Below, one piece after another: positions 31,291 through 41,032 of a stretch of 64,000 nucleotides of DNA. This DNA is from Roseateles violae (lineage in GTDB: Bacteria; Pseudomonadota; Gammaproteobacteria; Burkholderiales; Burkholderiaceae_C): the NCBI RefSeq assembly GCF_030410485.1, contig NZ_JAUHHC010000004.1, positions 570,128 through 634,127 of the forward strand. The letters are read 5' to 3'. The position numbers and the translations under genes were made by a program. How positions within the stretch are numbered: the stretch's first letter is position 1; each line of letters starts with the position of its first letter. The notes beneath the pieces are model-generated. The model worked only from the letters and a program-made list of their open reading frames with translations, had not been told where the DNA came from and did no database searches.

Positions 31291-32544
31291 TTACATCTGG
31301 TCGATCATCACCTGGCCGAAGGCCGAGCAGGAGACCTGGGTCGCGCCGTCCATCAGGCGGGCAAAGTCATAGGTGACCTTTTTGCTGAGGATGGCCTTTT
31401 CCATCGACGAGATGATCAGGTCGGCGGCCTCGGTCCAGCCCATATGGCGCAGCATCATCTCGGCCGACAGGATCTCGGAGCCGGGGTTCACATAGTCCTT
31501 GCCGGCGTATTTGGGCGCGGTGCCATGGGTGGCCTCGAACATCGCGACCGAGTCGCTCATGTTCGCGCCCGGGGCGATGCCGATACCGCCGACCTGGGCG
31601 GCCAACGCGTCGGAGATGTAGTCGCCGTTCAGGTTCAGCGTGGCGATGACCGAATATTCGGCCGGGCGCAGGATGATCTGCTGCAGGAAGGCATCGGCGA
31701 TCGAGTCCTTGATCGTGATTTCCTTGCCGGTCTTCGGGTTCTTCAGCTTGCACCAGGGGCCGCCGTCGATCGGCTGGGCGCCGAACTCCTTCTGCGCCAG
31801 CGCATAGCCCCAGTCGCGAAAGCCGCCCTCGGTGAACTTCATGATATTGCCCTTGTGGACCAGGGTCACGCTGGGCTTGTTGTTGTCGATCGCGTACTGG
31901 ATCGCCTTGCGCACCAGGCGCTCGGTGCCCTCGCGCGAGACCGGCTTGACGCCGATGCCCGAGGTCTCGGGGAAGCGGATCTTCTTGGCGCCCAGTTCCT
32001 CCTGCAGGAAGCGGATCAGCTTCTTCGCCTTCTCGCTCTCGGCCTCGTATTCGATGCCGGCGTAGATGTCCTCCGAGTTCTCACGGAAGATCACCATGTC
32101 GACCTTGTGCGGCTCCTTGACCGGGCTGGGCACGCCGTCGAAATACTGCACCGGGCGCAGGCAGACATAGAGGTCCAGCTCCTGGCGCAGCGCGACGTTC
32201 AGCGAGCGGATGCCGCCGCCGACCGGCGTCGTCAGCGGGCCCTTGATCGAGACCACATAGTCCTTGACCGCCTGCAGCGTTTCCTCGGGCAGCCAAACAT
32301 CGGGGCCGTAGACGCGGGTCGATTTCTCGCCGGCGTAGATCTCCATCCAGTGGATCTTCCTGCGGCCGCCATAGGCCTTGGCGACCGCGGCGTCGACCAC
32401 CTTCAGCATCACCGGCGTGATGTCCAGGCCGGTGCCATCACCCTCGATGAAGGGGATGATCGGCTGATCGGGCACATTGAGCGAGAAGTCGGCGTTGACG
32501 GTGATCTTCTGGCCGCCTTCCGGCACCTGGACGTGTTGGCTCAT
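31291..32544 (-). CDS. icd: NADP-dependent isocitrate dehydrogenase
   Basis: The 417-residue TCA-cycle enzyme is of the E. coli Icd type: [38 protein letters not shown] (with the regulatory Ser), [15 protein letters not shown], and the coenzyme region [27 protein letters not shown]. It oxidises isocitrate to 2-oxoglutarate and makes NADPH. The length is normal and it stands alone on the minus strand. Confidence 0.97.
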   Translation of the reverse strand: MSQHVQVPEGGQKITVNADFSLNVPDQPIIPFIEGDGTGLDITPVMLKVVDAAVAKAYGGRRKIHWMEIYAGEKSTRVYGPDVWLPEETLQAVKDYVVSIKGPLTTPVGGGIRSLNVALRQELDLYVCLRPVQYFDGVPSPVKEPHKVDMVIFRENSEDIYAGIEYEAESEKAKKLIRFLQEELGAKKIRFPETSGIGVKPVSREGTERLVRKAIQYAIDNNKPSVTLVHKGNIMKFTEGGFRDWGYALAQKEFGAQPIDGGPWCKLKNPKTGKEITIKDSIADAFLQQIILRPAEYSVIATLNLNGDYISDALAAQVGGIGIAPGANMSDSVAMFEATHGTAPKYAGKDYVNPGSEILSAEMMLRHMGWTEAADLIISSMEKAILSKKVTYDFARLMDGATQVSCSAFGQVMIDQM

Positions 32545-32628
32545 ATCGGGTCTTCTCCGCGGGAACGGGATGGGGATGCTGCTGAAATTTGATTCTATGT
32601 CGCCCCCTCGGGGCGACCCGCCGCCCGG

Positions 32629-33330
32629 TCAACGGCAATAGGGCTCGATCTGCTGCCACAGCCCCTGGCCCAGCGCCCAGGCCGATGCGGCCGCCAGGCC
32701 CAGGCCGCCCAGGCGTACCGCCAGGCCGGGCCCCCTATGCGGGCCGATGCCGCTGCGCGCCAGCAGCAGCGGGCCCAGCGCCAGGCCGGCTCCCGAGCAC
32801 AGCGCGAACGCGCTCATCACGCCGGCACCGGCCAGGGGCCCGGAGGCCAGCGCCGCGACCAGCAGCGCCGATTGCAGCAGGCCGCAGGGCCAGGCGACCC
32901 AGGCCAGGCCGATCAGCCCGGAGCGCAGCGAGGCCGTGGACGGCGCCGCCAGCGCCACGCCGCCAGCGCGCAGCGCGGCGGCCGGTGCGCCGAACTGCCG
33001 GCTGGCGCCCTGCCCGAGGTTTTCCAGCCAGGCCGGCTGGCGGCCGCGCCACAGCAGCGCCAGGCCCAGCAGCAACGCCGCCGCATGCACCAGCACCCAC
33101 AGCGGCCGCAGCAGGGCCGAGGCCTCGCCGAGCTGGCCCAGCAGTTGCACGCCGGCGGCCGCGGCGGCGCCGGCGGCCGCATAGCCGAGCAGGCGGCCGA
33201 GCTGGAAACCTGCCGACACGCTGCGCCCGCCACCGGCCGCGCTGCAGGCGGCACCGCACATCGCCAGGCAATGCGGCGTGCCCGCCAGCCCCATCAGCGC
33301 GGCGGAGGCCGCCAGGCCCAGATCGAGCAT
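32629..33330 (-). CDS. TauE/SafE-family membrane protein of the cbb3 oxidase cluster
   Basis: The 233-residue protein has about six membrane helices. It carries the N-terminal GLAGTPHCLAMCGAACSA motif, whose His and Cys residues could bind a metal ion. Members of this family sit at the end of cco clusters in many Burkholderiales and are usually annotated as sulfite exporter TauE/SafE family. Here it is the last gene of the cbb3 operon, so a role in copper or metal supply for the oxidase is plausible but inferred. Confidence 0.78.
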   Translation of the reverse strand: MLDLGLAASAALMGLAGTPHCLAMCGAACSAAGGGRSVSAGFQLGRLLGYAAAGAAAAAGVQLLGQLGEASALLRPLWVLVHAAALLLGLALLWRGRQPAWLENLGQGASRQFGAPAAALRAGGVALAAPSTASLRSGLIGLAWVAWPCGLLQSALLVAALASGPLAGAGVMSAFALCSGAGLALGPLLLARSGIGPHRGPGLAVRLGGLGLAAASAWALGQGLWQQIEPYCR

Positions 33331-33349
33331 GCTCGCCGCTCCCGCCCCG

Positions 33350-33655
33350 TCAGCGCGGCCATTGCCGCGGGTGCGGTCGCGCCGGTGGGTCGGGCATGGT
33401 CACCAGCAGCAGGCTGAGGCTGGCGGCCAGCGAGATGAGCAGCCAGAAGATCAGGAAGCTCAGCGTGTAGATCGCCTGGCGCGGCAGATCGATCGGCGCG
33501 CCGCCGAACCAGTTCATATCGCCGGGATCGATGACGGCAAAGACCAGCACCTCCAGCACGCCCGACATCAGGAAGGAGGGCCACAGCACCGCCATTGCCA
33601 GCCGCGACAGGCGCGAGGTCGGCCCCGGCTGCAGCGCGCGCTCGTCCAGACTCAT
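33350..33655 (-). CDS. small two-helix membrane protein of unknown function in the cbb3 cluster
   Basis: The 101-residue protein has two hydrophobic helices (LAMAVLWPSFLMSGVLEVLVF and IYTLSFLIFWLLISLAASLS) joined by a short loop with DPGDMNWFGG, and a Pro/Arg-rich cytosolic tail. It overlaps the FixH-like stop as ATGA and precedes the TauE/SafE-family gene. Coupled translation inside the operon suggests a role in cbb3 assembly. I do not recognise a named family. Confidence 0.7.
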   Translation of the reverse strand: MSLDERALQPGPTSRLSRLAMAVLWPSFLMSGVLEVLVFAVIDPGDMNWFGGAPIDLPRQAIYTLSFLIFWLLISLAASLSLLLVTMPDPPARPHPRQWPR

Positions 33656-33891
33656 TGCTGGCCGCCCGTGGCCGCGTGGTTGCGCGCCTTGCCCGCCGGC
33701 AGCTGGGCGGCCGAGGTCTTGGCGGCCGGCTTCTCGTCCAGCACCGGATCCGGATAGCGCAGCGCCAGCACCAGGGTCAGGATGCCGGCAACGACGACCA
33801 GCGCCGGCCCTCCGACGACCAGCCACATCGTCGCCTCGCGCCACCAGGGTCGCGGCGTCCCGCCGTCTTGCTGCGCTGTCTGCTGGCTCAT
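33652..33891 (-). CDS. FixH-like cbb3 oxidase biogenesis protein, short form
   Basis: The 79-residue protein has one membrane helix (MWLVVGGPALVVVAGILTLVLAL) after a PRPWWREA segment, followed by RYPDPVLDE. Position directly after ccoG and this helix pattern match the short FixH-type proteins of Burkholderiales, although the periplasmic domain of classical FixH is almost missing. AAGGAG lies six bases before ATG 33891. Confidence 0.65.
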   Translation of the reverse strand: MSQQTAQQDGGTPRPWWREATMWLVVGGPALVVVAGILTLVLALRYPDPVLDEKPAAKTSAAQLPAGKARNHAATGGQQ

Positions 33892-33922
33892 GATCTTCTC
33901 CTTCCTGCCGCGCCGCCCGGGG

Positions 33923-35362
33923 CTAGCGCGGCACCACGAATGTCGACTTTTCCTGCGGCCCCTGGGCCGGTCCGCCCTGCCCTGCCTCCAGCGGCTCGAG
34001 CCGGAAGCGGATCGTGTGGGCGCCGGCACCCGCCTGGGCCGCCGTCTGCGGCGGCACGCGCACGGCCACCGCGACCCAGCGCGCCTCGGCCGCGCTGAGC
34101 GTCAGTTCCATCGGTTTGGCCAGCGCGATGCCCTCCAGGCCCTCGACGCCGATGCGGTAGCGCTGCGCGCGTTCGGTCGCGTTCATCAGCTGCAGCCGGT
34201 AGAGGTTCTCGATATAGCCGTCCTCGACCAGGCGGGCCAGCACCGCGCGATCGCGCACCACATCGAGCTTGACCGGGCTGCGCATCAAGAGGCTGGCCAG
34301 CAGCGCGGTCGACACGATGATCAGCACGCTGCCGTAGATCAGCACGCGCGGGCGCAGCACGCGCCTGAGCTTCTGCGCGCGGCTCAGGTGCTGGGCCAGG
34401 CCGTTCTCGGTGTCGTAGCGGATCAGGCCGCGCGGGTAGCCCATCTTGTCCATCACGCCGTCGCAGACATCGATGCAGGCGGCACAGCCGATGCACTCGT
34501 ATTGCAGGCCCTCGCGGATGTCGATGCCGGTCGGGCAGACCTGCACGCACAGGGTGCAGTCGATGCAGGAGCCCAGGCCCAGCTCCTTCGGATCGGCCTT
34601 CTTCGAGCGCGAGCCGCGCGGCTCGCCGCGTTCGGCGTCGTAGCTGATGATCAGCGTGTCCTTGTCGAACATCGCGCTCTGGAAGCGCGCATAGGGGCAC
34701 ATGTACTTGCAGACCTGTTCGCGCATGAAGCCCGCATTGCCGTAGGTGGCGAAACCGTAGAACAGCACCCAGAACCATTCCCAGGGCCCGAAGCCCAGGG
34801 TGAAGGCCTCGGCCCAGAGCTGCTTGATCGGGGTGAAGTAGCCGACGAAGGTGAAGCCGGTCCACAGGCCCAGCGCGATCCAGACCGCATGCTTGCCGCC
34901 CTTGCGCCAGAGCTTGTCGAAGCTCCAGGGCGCGGCGTCGAGCTTGATGCGCTTCTGCCGATCGCCCTCGAACAGCTTCTCGATCCAGAGGAAGATCTCG
35001 GTATAGACCGTCTGCGGGCAGGCGAAGCCGCACCACAGCCGCCCGGCGACGGCGGTGAACAGGAACAGGCCGTAGGCGGCAATCAGCAGCAGCACCGTCA
35101 GGTAGATGAAGTCCTGCGGATACAGCACCAGGCCGAAGATATAGAAGCGCCGACTGGCCAGGTCGAAGAGCACCAGTTGGCGCTCGTTCCACTGCAGCCA
35201 GGGCAGGCCGTAGAACAACGCTTGAGTGAACCAGACCAGGGCCCAGCGCCAGTTGGCAAAGCGGCCCGTGACCGAGCGCGGATGGATTTTCTGCTGGGCT
35301 TCGTAGAGCCAGATGACCTCGGTCTTGCCCTCGACAGGCGGGCTGGCGTCGCTACTGGCCAT
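33923..35362 (-). CDS. ccoG: cytochrome cbb3 oxidase accessory protein CcoG (RdxA/FixG)
   Basis: The 479-residue membrane iron-sulfur protein has several N-terminal helices (FIYLTVLLLIAAYGLFLF region) and AGRLWCGFACPQTVY. Two ferredoxin-like clusters follow, CIDCTLCVQVCPTGIDI and CIGCAACIDVCD (about residues 265-310), with a C-terminal Ig-like FixG domain after about residue 360. CcoG reduces copper for delivery to CcoN in studied bacteria. ATG 35362 overlaps the ccoP end by 11 bases. Confidence 0.93.
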   Translation of the reverse strand: MASSDASPPVEGKTEVIWLYEAQQKIHPRSVTGRFANWRWALVWFTQALFYGLPWLQWNERQLVLFDLASRRFYIFGLVLYPQDFIYLTVLLLIAAYGLFLFTAVAGRLWCGFACPQTVYTEIFLWIEKLFEGDRQKRIKLDAAPWSFDKLWRKGGKHAVWIALGLWTGFTFVGYFTPIKQLWAEAFTLGFGPWEWFWVLFYGFATYGNAGFMREQVCKYMCPYARFQSAMFDKDTLIISYDAERGEPRGSRSKKADPKELGLGSCIDCTLCVQVCPTGIDIREGLQYECIGCAACIDVCDGVMDKMGYPRGLIRYDTENGLAQHLSRAQKLRRVLRPRVLIYGSVLIIVSTALLASLLMRSPVKLDVVRDRAVLARLVEDGYIENLYRLQLMNATERAQRYRIGVEGLEGIALAKPMELTLSAAEARWVAVAVRVPPQTAAQAGAGAHTIRFRLEPLEAGQGGPAQGPQEKSTFVVPR

Positions 35363-36278
35363 TCGCCGCCACGAGCTTGGACTGCGACAGGCTCCAGACA
35401 TAGGCGCCCAGCAGCTGGATCTGTTCGGGGTTCAGGCGCGTGCCATGGGCCGGCATCTGGTTGTTCTTGCCCTGGTTGATCATCGCGATCACCGCGTCCT
35501 CGCCCCAGCCGTGCAGCCAGATCTTGTCGCGCAGATTCGGGGCACCGAGCGCCTGGTTGCCGCCGCCGGTCGGGCCGTGGCAGGCGGCGCAGGCGCCGAA
35601 CTTGGCCTTGCCCAGCTGGGCCGCGATCGCATTGTGCGGGCTGCCGGACAGGCTCAGCACATAGTTGGCGACATTGCGCACGTCCTCGGCGGTGCCCACC
35701 GCCGCGGCCATCGGCGGCATCACGCCGTTGCGGCCCTTGGTGATGGTCTCGACGATGGCCTCGGGCGAGCCGCCGTAGAGCCAGTCGCTGTCGGTCAGAT
35801 TGGGAAAGCCCTTGCTGCCCTTGGCGTCGGAGCCATGGCAGCCGGCGCAGTTGTTGGCGAACAGGCGCTCGCCGATCGCCATCGCCGAGGCGTCGTGAGC
35901 GAGCTGCTCGAAGGGCTTGCCGCTGAACTTCGCGTAGACGACGCTCATTTCCTGGCGCGCCGCGGCCTGCTCGGCCTGGTATTCGCCGGCGCTGCTCCAG
36001 CTCAGGCTGCCCTTGGCGCTGCCCAGGCCCGGATAGGCAAACAGATAGACGGCGGCAAACACGATGGTCAGCACGAACAGCACCATCCACCAGCGCGGCA
36101 GCGGGTTGTTCAGCTCGCGCAGGTCCTCGTCCCAGACATGGCCGGTGCTGTTGTCGTCGACGCCGGGCACGACCTTGCGGCGGCTGGCGATGATCAGCAT
36201 CGCCAGGCAGAAGATCAGCGCGGCGACGGTGGCGATCGCCACATACCAGGACCAGGCGCTGGAGAAAAAGTCGCTCAT
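35352..36278 (-). CDS. ccoP: cytochrome cbb3 oxidase subunit III (dihaem c)
   Basis: The 308-residue membrane-anchored cytochrome has an N-terminal helix (WYVAIATVAALIFCLAMLII), the conserved DNSTGHVWDEDLRELNNPLPRWW segment and a second helix. Two c-type haem motifs follow, NNCAGCHG and GACAACHG. It passes electrons towards CcoO and CcoN. ATG 36278 lies inside the ATGA overlap with ccoQ. Confidence 0.96.
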   Translation of the reverse strand: MSDFFSSAWSWYVAIATVAALIFCLAMLIIASRRKVVPGVDDNSTGHVWDEDLRELNNPLPRWWMVLFVLTIVFAAVYLFAYPGLGSAKGSLSWSSAGEYQAEQAAARQEMSVVYAKFSGKPFEQLAHDASAMAIGERLFANNCAGCHGSDAKGSKGFPNLTDSDWLYGGSPEAIVETITKGRNGVMPPMAAAVGTAEDVRNVANYVLSLSGSPHNAIAAQLGKAKFGACAACHGPTGGGNQALGAPNLRDKIWLHGWGEDAVIAMINQGKNNQMPAHGTRLNPEQIQLLGAYVWSLSQSKLVAANGQ

Positions 36279-36433
36279 GAAACCCTCCCGTCGGTGTCGT
36301 GCTCGTCCAGGGCCAGATGGGCCAGCCGGTCGAAGTCCGCCTTGTTGCGCTTGGAATAGGCCCACAGCACGATGGCCAGGAAGGCCAGCAGCGAGACCAG
36401 GGTGACGGCAATGCGCAGGATGTTGATGTCCAT
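36275..36433 (-). CDS. ccoQ: cytochrome cbb3 oxidase subunit IV CcoQ
   Basis: This 52-codon gene sits between ccoO and ccoP. The product starts MDINILRIAVTLVSLL, has one membrane helix ending in AIVLWAYSKRNKADFDR, and an acidic tail ending in EHDTDGRVS. Size, single helix and position match CcoQ, which stabilises the cbb3 complex. It overlaps ccoP by four bases. Confidence 0.9.
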   Translation of the reverse strand: MDINILRIAVTLVSLLAFLAIVLWAYSKRNKADFDRLAHLALDEHDTDGRVS

Positions 36434-36444
36434 TGCGGGCTCCC

Positions 36445-37068
36445 CTACTTCACCGCGGTGCCGAGCACCTGCAGATAGGCGATCACCGCATCGAGCTCGC
36501 TGCGGCCCTTGACGCCTTCAGCGGCGCCGGCGATGTCGGCGTCGCTATAAGGCACGCCGAGGGTGCGCAGCGCCTTCAGCTTCGGCGCCATCTCGCCGGG
36601 TTCCAGCAGGCTGCTGGCCAGCCAGGGATAGGCCGGCATATTGGACTCGGGCACCAGATCGCGCGGATTGATCAGGTGGATGCGGTGCCACTCGTCGCTG
36701 TACTTGCCGCCGACGCGGTGCAGATCGGGGCCGGTGCGCTTGCTGCCCCACTGGAATGGATGGTCGTAGACGAACTCGCCGGCCGTCGAGTAGTGGCCGT
36801 AGCGCAGCGTCTCGGCGCGGAAGGGGCGGATCATCTGCGAATGGCAGTTGTAGCAGCCCTCGCGCACATAGACATCGCGGCCGGCCAGCTGCAGCGGTGT
36901 GTAGGGCTTAAGCCCCTCGACCGCCTGCGTCGTCGAGCGCTGGAAGAACAGCGGCACGATCTCGACCGCGCCGCCGACGGCGACCGTCAGCAGCACCAGC
37001 ACGATCATCAGGAAGTTGCTGGTCTCGATGCGCTCGTGACCGGTCGGTTTGGCGTGACTGTGAGCCAT
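36445..37068 (-). CDS. ccoO: cytochrome cbb3 oxidase subunit II (monohaem c)
   Basis: The 207-residue protein has an N-terminal helix ([20 protein letters not shown]) and one haem-binding motif in [16 protein letters not shown]. The [14 protein letters not shown] segment is typical of CcoO. It feeds electrons to CcoN. It follows ccoN by 12 bases and precedes ccoQ by 11. Confidence 0.96.
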   Translation of the reverse strand: MAHSHAKPTGHERIETSNFLMIVLVLLTVAVGGAVEIVPLFFQRSTTQAVEGLKPYTPLQLAGRDVYVREGCYNCHSQMIRPFRAETLRYGHYSTAGEFVYDHPFQWGSKRTGPDLHRVGGKYSDEWHRIHLINPRDLVPESNMPAYPWLASSLLEPGEMAPKLKALRTLGVPYSDADIAGAAEGVKGRSELDAVIAYLQVLGTAVK

Positions 37069-37080
37069 CTCGTTTCCTCC

Positions 37081-38520
37081 TCAGGCGGCTGCGACGGCCG
37101 GGATCGGGGCCGACGCCGGTTTCGATATGCGCATGGTCATCACCACGTTCCAGGCCATCACGACCATGCCGCCCAGGTACAAGAGGCCGCCGAGCAGGCG
37201 CACGACGTAGAAGGGGAAGGTCGCCTTGACGCTCTCGACGAAGGTGTAGACCAGGCTGCCGTCGGGGTTGACCGCGCGCCACATCAGGCCCTGCATCACG
37301 CCGGCGATCCACATCGCGGCGATGTAGAGCACGATGCCCAGGGTCGCGATCCAGAAGTGCAGCTCGATCGCGCGCACGCTGTACATCTGCGTGCGGCCGT
37401 ACATGCGCGGGATCAGGTGGTAGAGCGAACCCATCGAGATCAGGCCCACCCAACCGAGCGCGCCGCTGTGCACATGGCCGATGGTCCAGTCGGTGTAGTG
37501 CGACAGCGCATTGACCGTCTTGATCGACATCATCGGGCCCTCGAAGGTCGACATGCCGTAGAAGCTCAGCGAGACGATCAGGAACTTCAGGATCGGGTCG
37601 TCGCGCAGCTTGTGCCAGGCGCCGCTCAAGGTCATGATGCCGTTGATCATGCCGCCCCAGCTGGGCGCCAGGAGCACCAGCGAGAACACCATGCCCACGC
37701 TCTGCGCCCAGTCCGGCAGCGCCGTGTAGTGCAGATGGTGCGGGCCGGCCCACATATAGGTGAAGATCAGCGCCCAGAAGTGGACGATGGACAGGCGGTA
37801 GCTGTAGACGGGGCGGTTCGCCTGCTTGGGGATGTAGTAGTACATCATGCCCAGGAAGCCGGCGGTCAGGAAGAAGCCGACCGCGTTATGGCCGTACCAC
37901 CACTGCACCATCGCGTCCTGCACGCCGGCATAGGCCGAGTAGCTCTTGGTCAGGCTGACCGGCAGCGCGGCGCTGTTGACCACGTGCAGCAGGGCCACGG
38001 CAATGATGAAGGCGCCGAAGAACCAGTTGGCCACATAGATGTGCCTGACCTTGCGCATGCCGACGGTGCCGAAGAACACGATCGCGTAGCTGACCCAGAC
38101 CAGGGTGATCAGGATGTCGATCGGCCATTCGAGCTCTGCGTATTCCTTGCCCGAGGTCATGCCCAGCGGCAGCGTGATGGCCGCGGCGACGATCACCGCC
38201 TGCCAGCCCCAGAAGGTGAACCAGGCCAGCTTGGGCGCGAACAGCCGCGTGTAGCCAGTGCGCTGCACGACGTGGTAGGCGGTGGCGAACAGCGTGCAGC
38301 CACCGAAGGCGAAGATCACCGCGTTGGTGTGCAGCGGCCGCAAGCGGCCGTAGCTGAGCCAGGGGATGCCGAAGTTCAGTTCGGGCCAGGTCAGCTGCGC
38401 GGCGATCAGCGCGCCGACCAGCATGCCGACAATGCCCCAGAGCACCGCCGCCAGCGCAAAAGCGCGTACGACGCCATCCTCGTAACTAACCGCGTCTCTC
38501 GACGAAGTCCCAGCTTCCAT
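37081..38520 (-). CDS. ccoN: cytochrome cbb3 oxidase subunit I (catalytic)
   Basis: The 479-residue, roughly 12-helix haem-copper oxidase subunit carries the expected His residues in [50 protein letters not shown] and [12 protein letters not shown]. It reduces oxygen at high affinity and pumps protons. ATG 38520 is preferred over an upstream TTG because GGAG sits seven bases ahead. The haem-copper core appears intact. Confidence 0.96.
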   Translation of the reverse strand: MEAGTSSRDAVSYEDGVVRAFALAAVLWGIVGMLVGALIAAQLTWPELNFGIPWLSYGRLRPLHTNAVIFAFGGCTLFATAYHVVQRTGYTRLFAPKLAWFTFWGWQAVIVAAAITLPLGMTSGKEYAELEWPIDILITLVWVSYAIVFFGTVGMRKVRHIYVANWFFGAFIIAVALLHVVNSAALPVSLTKSYSAYAGVQDAMVQWWYGHNAVGFFLTAGFLGMMYYYIPKQANRPVYSYRLSIVHFWALIFTYMWAGPHHLHYTALPDWAQSVGMVFSLVLLAPSWGGMINGIMTLSGAWHKLRDDPILKFLIVSLSFYGMSTFEGPMMSIKTVNALSHYTDWTIGHVHSGALGWVGLISMGSLYHLIPRMYGRTQMYSVRAIELHFWIATLGIVLYIAAMWIAGVMQGLMWRAVNPDGSLVYTFVESVKATFPFYVVRLLGGLLYLGGMVVMAWNVVMTMRISKPASAPIPAVAAA

Positions 38521-38552
38521 CGCGCATCTCCCCGGCTCGGTGGCCAATGACG

Positions 38553-38750
38553 TCAGACCTTGTCGCGATCCCGCTGTGCGCCGGCTACTGCCAGTGCCGC
38601 CGCTTCGGGCGCCGCATCGTCCCGCAAGATCCGCGCTCCCTCATGCTCGAGATCGTCGAGCTGGCCGTCGTGGATGGCCCAGCCCAACACGCCAACGATG
38701 ATAAGGACGAGCAGGACCGAGAGCGGGATCAACAGATAGAGGATGTCCAT
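38553..38750 (-). CDS. ccoS: cbb3-type oxidase assembly protein CcoS
   Basis: The 65-residue protein has one N-terminal helix ([21 protein letters not shown]). The typical [21 protein letters not shown] follows. CcoS is needed for cofactor insertion into cbb3 oxidase. It begins two bases after the ccoI stop. Confidence 0.92.
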   Translation of the reverse strand: MDILYLLIPLSVLLVLIIVGVLGWAIHDGQLDDLEHEGARILRDDAAPEAAALAVAGAQRDRDKV

Positions 38751-38751
38751 T

Positions 38752-40980
38752 TCAAGCCGGCGCTTGCGCTCGCGCAAGCCGCTGTGCATTCAATACAACA
38801 AACAGGGAGCTGGCCGCCATGCCCAGGCCCGCGGCCCAGGGCGGCAGCCAGCCCAGCAGGGCCAGCGGGATGCAGGCCGCGTTGTAGGCGGCCGCCCAGC
38901 CGAGGTTCTGGCGCACGATGCGGCGCGTGCGCAGCGCCAGCTCGCGCGCCTGCGCGATCTCGAGCAGACGGCCCGAGAGCAGCAGCGCATCGGCGCTGGC
39001 GCGCGCCAGCATGGCACCGGAACCCATCACGATGCTGGCATCGGCGCGCGCCAGCACCGGCGCATCGTTGACGCCGTCGCCGACCATCAGCACGCAGCGG
39101 CCCTCCCCCTGCAGCCGTGCCACATGGGCCAGCTTGTCGGCCGGGCTGGCATGGCCATGGCTCTCGTCGATGCCGGCCTGACGCGCCAGCCGCGCCGCGC
39201 GCGCCGGTGCATCGCCGGACAGCAGCACCGTGAGCAGGCCGAGCCGGCGCAGGCGCTCGACCGCCGCCGCCGCATCGGGCCTCAGGGTTTCGCCGAAGCG
39301 CAGCCACAAGACCTGACCCCGCTCCTCGACCGCGGCAAAGGCCATCTGCACGTCCGGCTCGCCGATGCCGACGCCGCCGCCGACCCAGGCCGGCGCGCCG
39401 AGCCTCCAACGCCGCCCCTGCGCATCGAGCGCCTCCAGGCCCAGGCCGGGCAGTTCCCGCAGCTCCTGCCAGCCCTCGGCCCGCGCCTCGCCGGCCAGCG
39501 CGCGCGCCAGCGGATGCTGCGAATGCGCGGCCAGCGCCCGCGCGCCGGCGAGCAGCGGCGCCGCGTCGGCCGCCGGATCGCCGTCGACGCCGAATTCGAG
39601 CAGGTCGATCGTCTCCAGGCTCAGCGTGCCGGTCTTGTCCAGTACCACCGTGTCGATGCCGCACAGCAGCTCCAGCAGTTCGAGCCGGCGCAGCAGCAGC
39701 CCGCGTCGCGCCAGCGCGCCGGTGGCGGCTAGCCAGGCGGCCGGGGTGGCCAGCGACAGCGCGCAGGGGCAGGTGACGATCAGCACCGAGACCGCGACCC
39801 AGACCGCGCGCGCCGGATCGATCCAGCTCCACAGCAGCGCGCCGCCGGCCGCCAGCAGCAGCACACTCCACAGAAATGGCCCGGCAACCCGCTCGGCCAG
39901 CGCCGTCGCGGCCGGGCGCTGCGTCATCGCCTCGCGCACCAGGCGCTGGATCGCCGCCTGCCGCGTGTCCGGCCCGACCCGCAGCACGCGCACCAGCAGC
40001 GGTGCCGACAGATTCATGCTGGCGGCGACGACCTCGTCGCCGCAGGCCTTGGCCACCGGCAGCGATTCGCCGCTGAGCAGCGCCTCGTCGGCGCTGCTGG
40101 CGCCCTGCTCCACCCGCCCGTCGGCCGGGAAGGCCTGGCCGGCGAACACGCGCACCAGATCGCCGACCTGCAGCCGCGCCGGTACGACCCGGCTGCAGCT
40201 GCCGTCGGCTTCGATGCGCTCGACCGACTCCGGCAGGGCCGCGTCGGCCCGCTCCAGCGCCTCGGCCGCGCGGTGGCGCGCGCGCAACTCCAGATAGCGA
40301 CCGGCCAGCAGGAAGCTGACGAACATCGTCAGCGAATCGAAGTAGACCTCGTCGCCGAAGGGGCCGCCCGGCTCGAACAGCGCGGCGCTGCTGGCGGCAA
40401 AGGTGACCAACAGACCCAGCGCGACCGGCACGTCCATGCCCAGCCGACCCAGGCGCAGCTGGCGCCAGGCACTGCCAAAGAAGGGGCCGGCCGAGAACAG
40501 CAGCACCGGCAGGCTCAGCACCCAGCTGGCCCATTGCAGCAGGCGCGCCAGATCGGGGCTCAGATCGCCGGGCTCGGCGAAATAGGCCGGCGCCGCCATC
40601 ATCATCACCTGCATCATCAGGAAGCCGGCCACGACCAGGCGCCACAAGACCTGACGCTGCTCGGCCCGGCGCAGCTCGCGCGCCGGGGCGGCCGCATCGG
40701 GGGCCGCGCGATAGCCGGCCTGCTCGATGCGCGCCAGCACGCCGGCCAGGCCGATCTGGGCCGGGCGCCAGCGCAGACTGAGCCGCGCGCTGGCGGCGTT
40801 GACGGTGGCCGATTGGACGCCCGGCAGCTCGAGCAAGGCGCTTTCGATGATGCCGGCACAGGCCGCGCAATGCAGGCCGGCGAGCTGGAACTGCGATTCG
40901 GCGGCGCCTTCGCCGAGAAAGCGCGAGAACGGGGCCAGCAGATCGAGTTCGTCGCCAGCCAGGGCTTGGGCAGTGCTCAT
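38752..40980 (-). CDS. ccoI: copper-exporting P1B-type ATPase CcoI/CopA2
   Basis: The 742-residue P-type ATPase has an N-terminal metal-binding domain with LHCAACAGI, a membrane CPC motif in IVTCPCALSLATP, the phosphorylation site VLDKTGTLS, and MVGDGVNDAPVLARADASIVMGSG. In cco clusters this transporter exports copper for CcoN assembly. It is the first gene of the minus-strand operon, divergent from a DUF192 gene, with about 52 bases between the starts. ATG 40980 is chosen because it opens at MSTAQALAGDE just ahead of the metal-binding domain. Confidence 0.94.
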   Translation of the reverse strand: MSTAQALAGDELDLLAPFSRFLGEGAAESQFQLAGLHCAACAGIIESALLELPGVQSATVNAASARLSLRWRPAQIGLAGVLARIEQAGYRAAPDAAAPARELRRAEQRQVLWRLVVAGFLMMQVMMMAAPAYFAEPGDLSPDLARLLQWASWVLSLPVLLFSAGPFFGSAWRQLRLGRLGMDVPVALGLLVTFAASSAALFEPGGPFGDEVYFDSLTMFVSFLLAGRYLELRARHRAAEALERADAALPESVERIEADGSCSRVVPARLQVGDLVRVFAGQAFPADGRVEQGASSADEALLSGESLPVAKACGDEVVAASMNLSAPLLVRVLRVGPDTRQAAIQRLVREAMTQRPAATALAERVAGPFLWSVLLLAAGGALLWSWIDPARAVWVAVSVLIVTCPCALSLATPAAWLAATGALARRGLLLRRLELLELLCGIDTVVLDKTGTLSLETIDLLEFGVDGDPAADAAPLLAGARALAAHSQHPLARALAGEARAEGWQELRELPGLGLEALDAQGRRWRLGAPAWVGGGVGIGEPDVQMAFAAVEERGQVLWLRFGETLRPDAAAAVERLRRLGLLTVLLSGDAPARAARLARQAGIDESHGHASPADKLAHVARLQGEGRCVLMVGDGVNDAPVLARADASIVMGSGAMLARASADALLLSGRLLEIAQARELALRTRRIVRQNLGWAAAYNAACIPLALLGWLPPWAAGLGMAASSLFVVLNAQRLARAQAPA

Positions 40981-41032
40981 CGTGGTGTCGGCCAAGGCAC
41001 CATAATGTAGCAAGAGCAGACCCCTCGCCGAT

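Noticed and set aside
36433-38550. A 705-codon plus-strand open frame opposite ccoN and ccoO
   Set aside because: It is a composition effect of high-GC coding DNA; it has no domain, has His/Gln-rich low-complexity text, and lies fully antisense to well-supported cbb3 genes.
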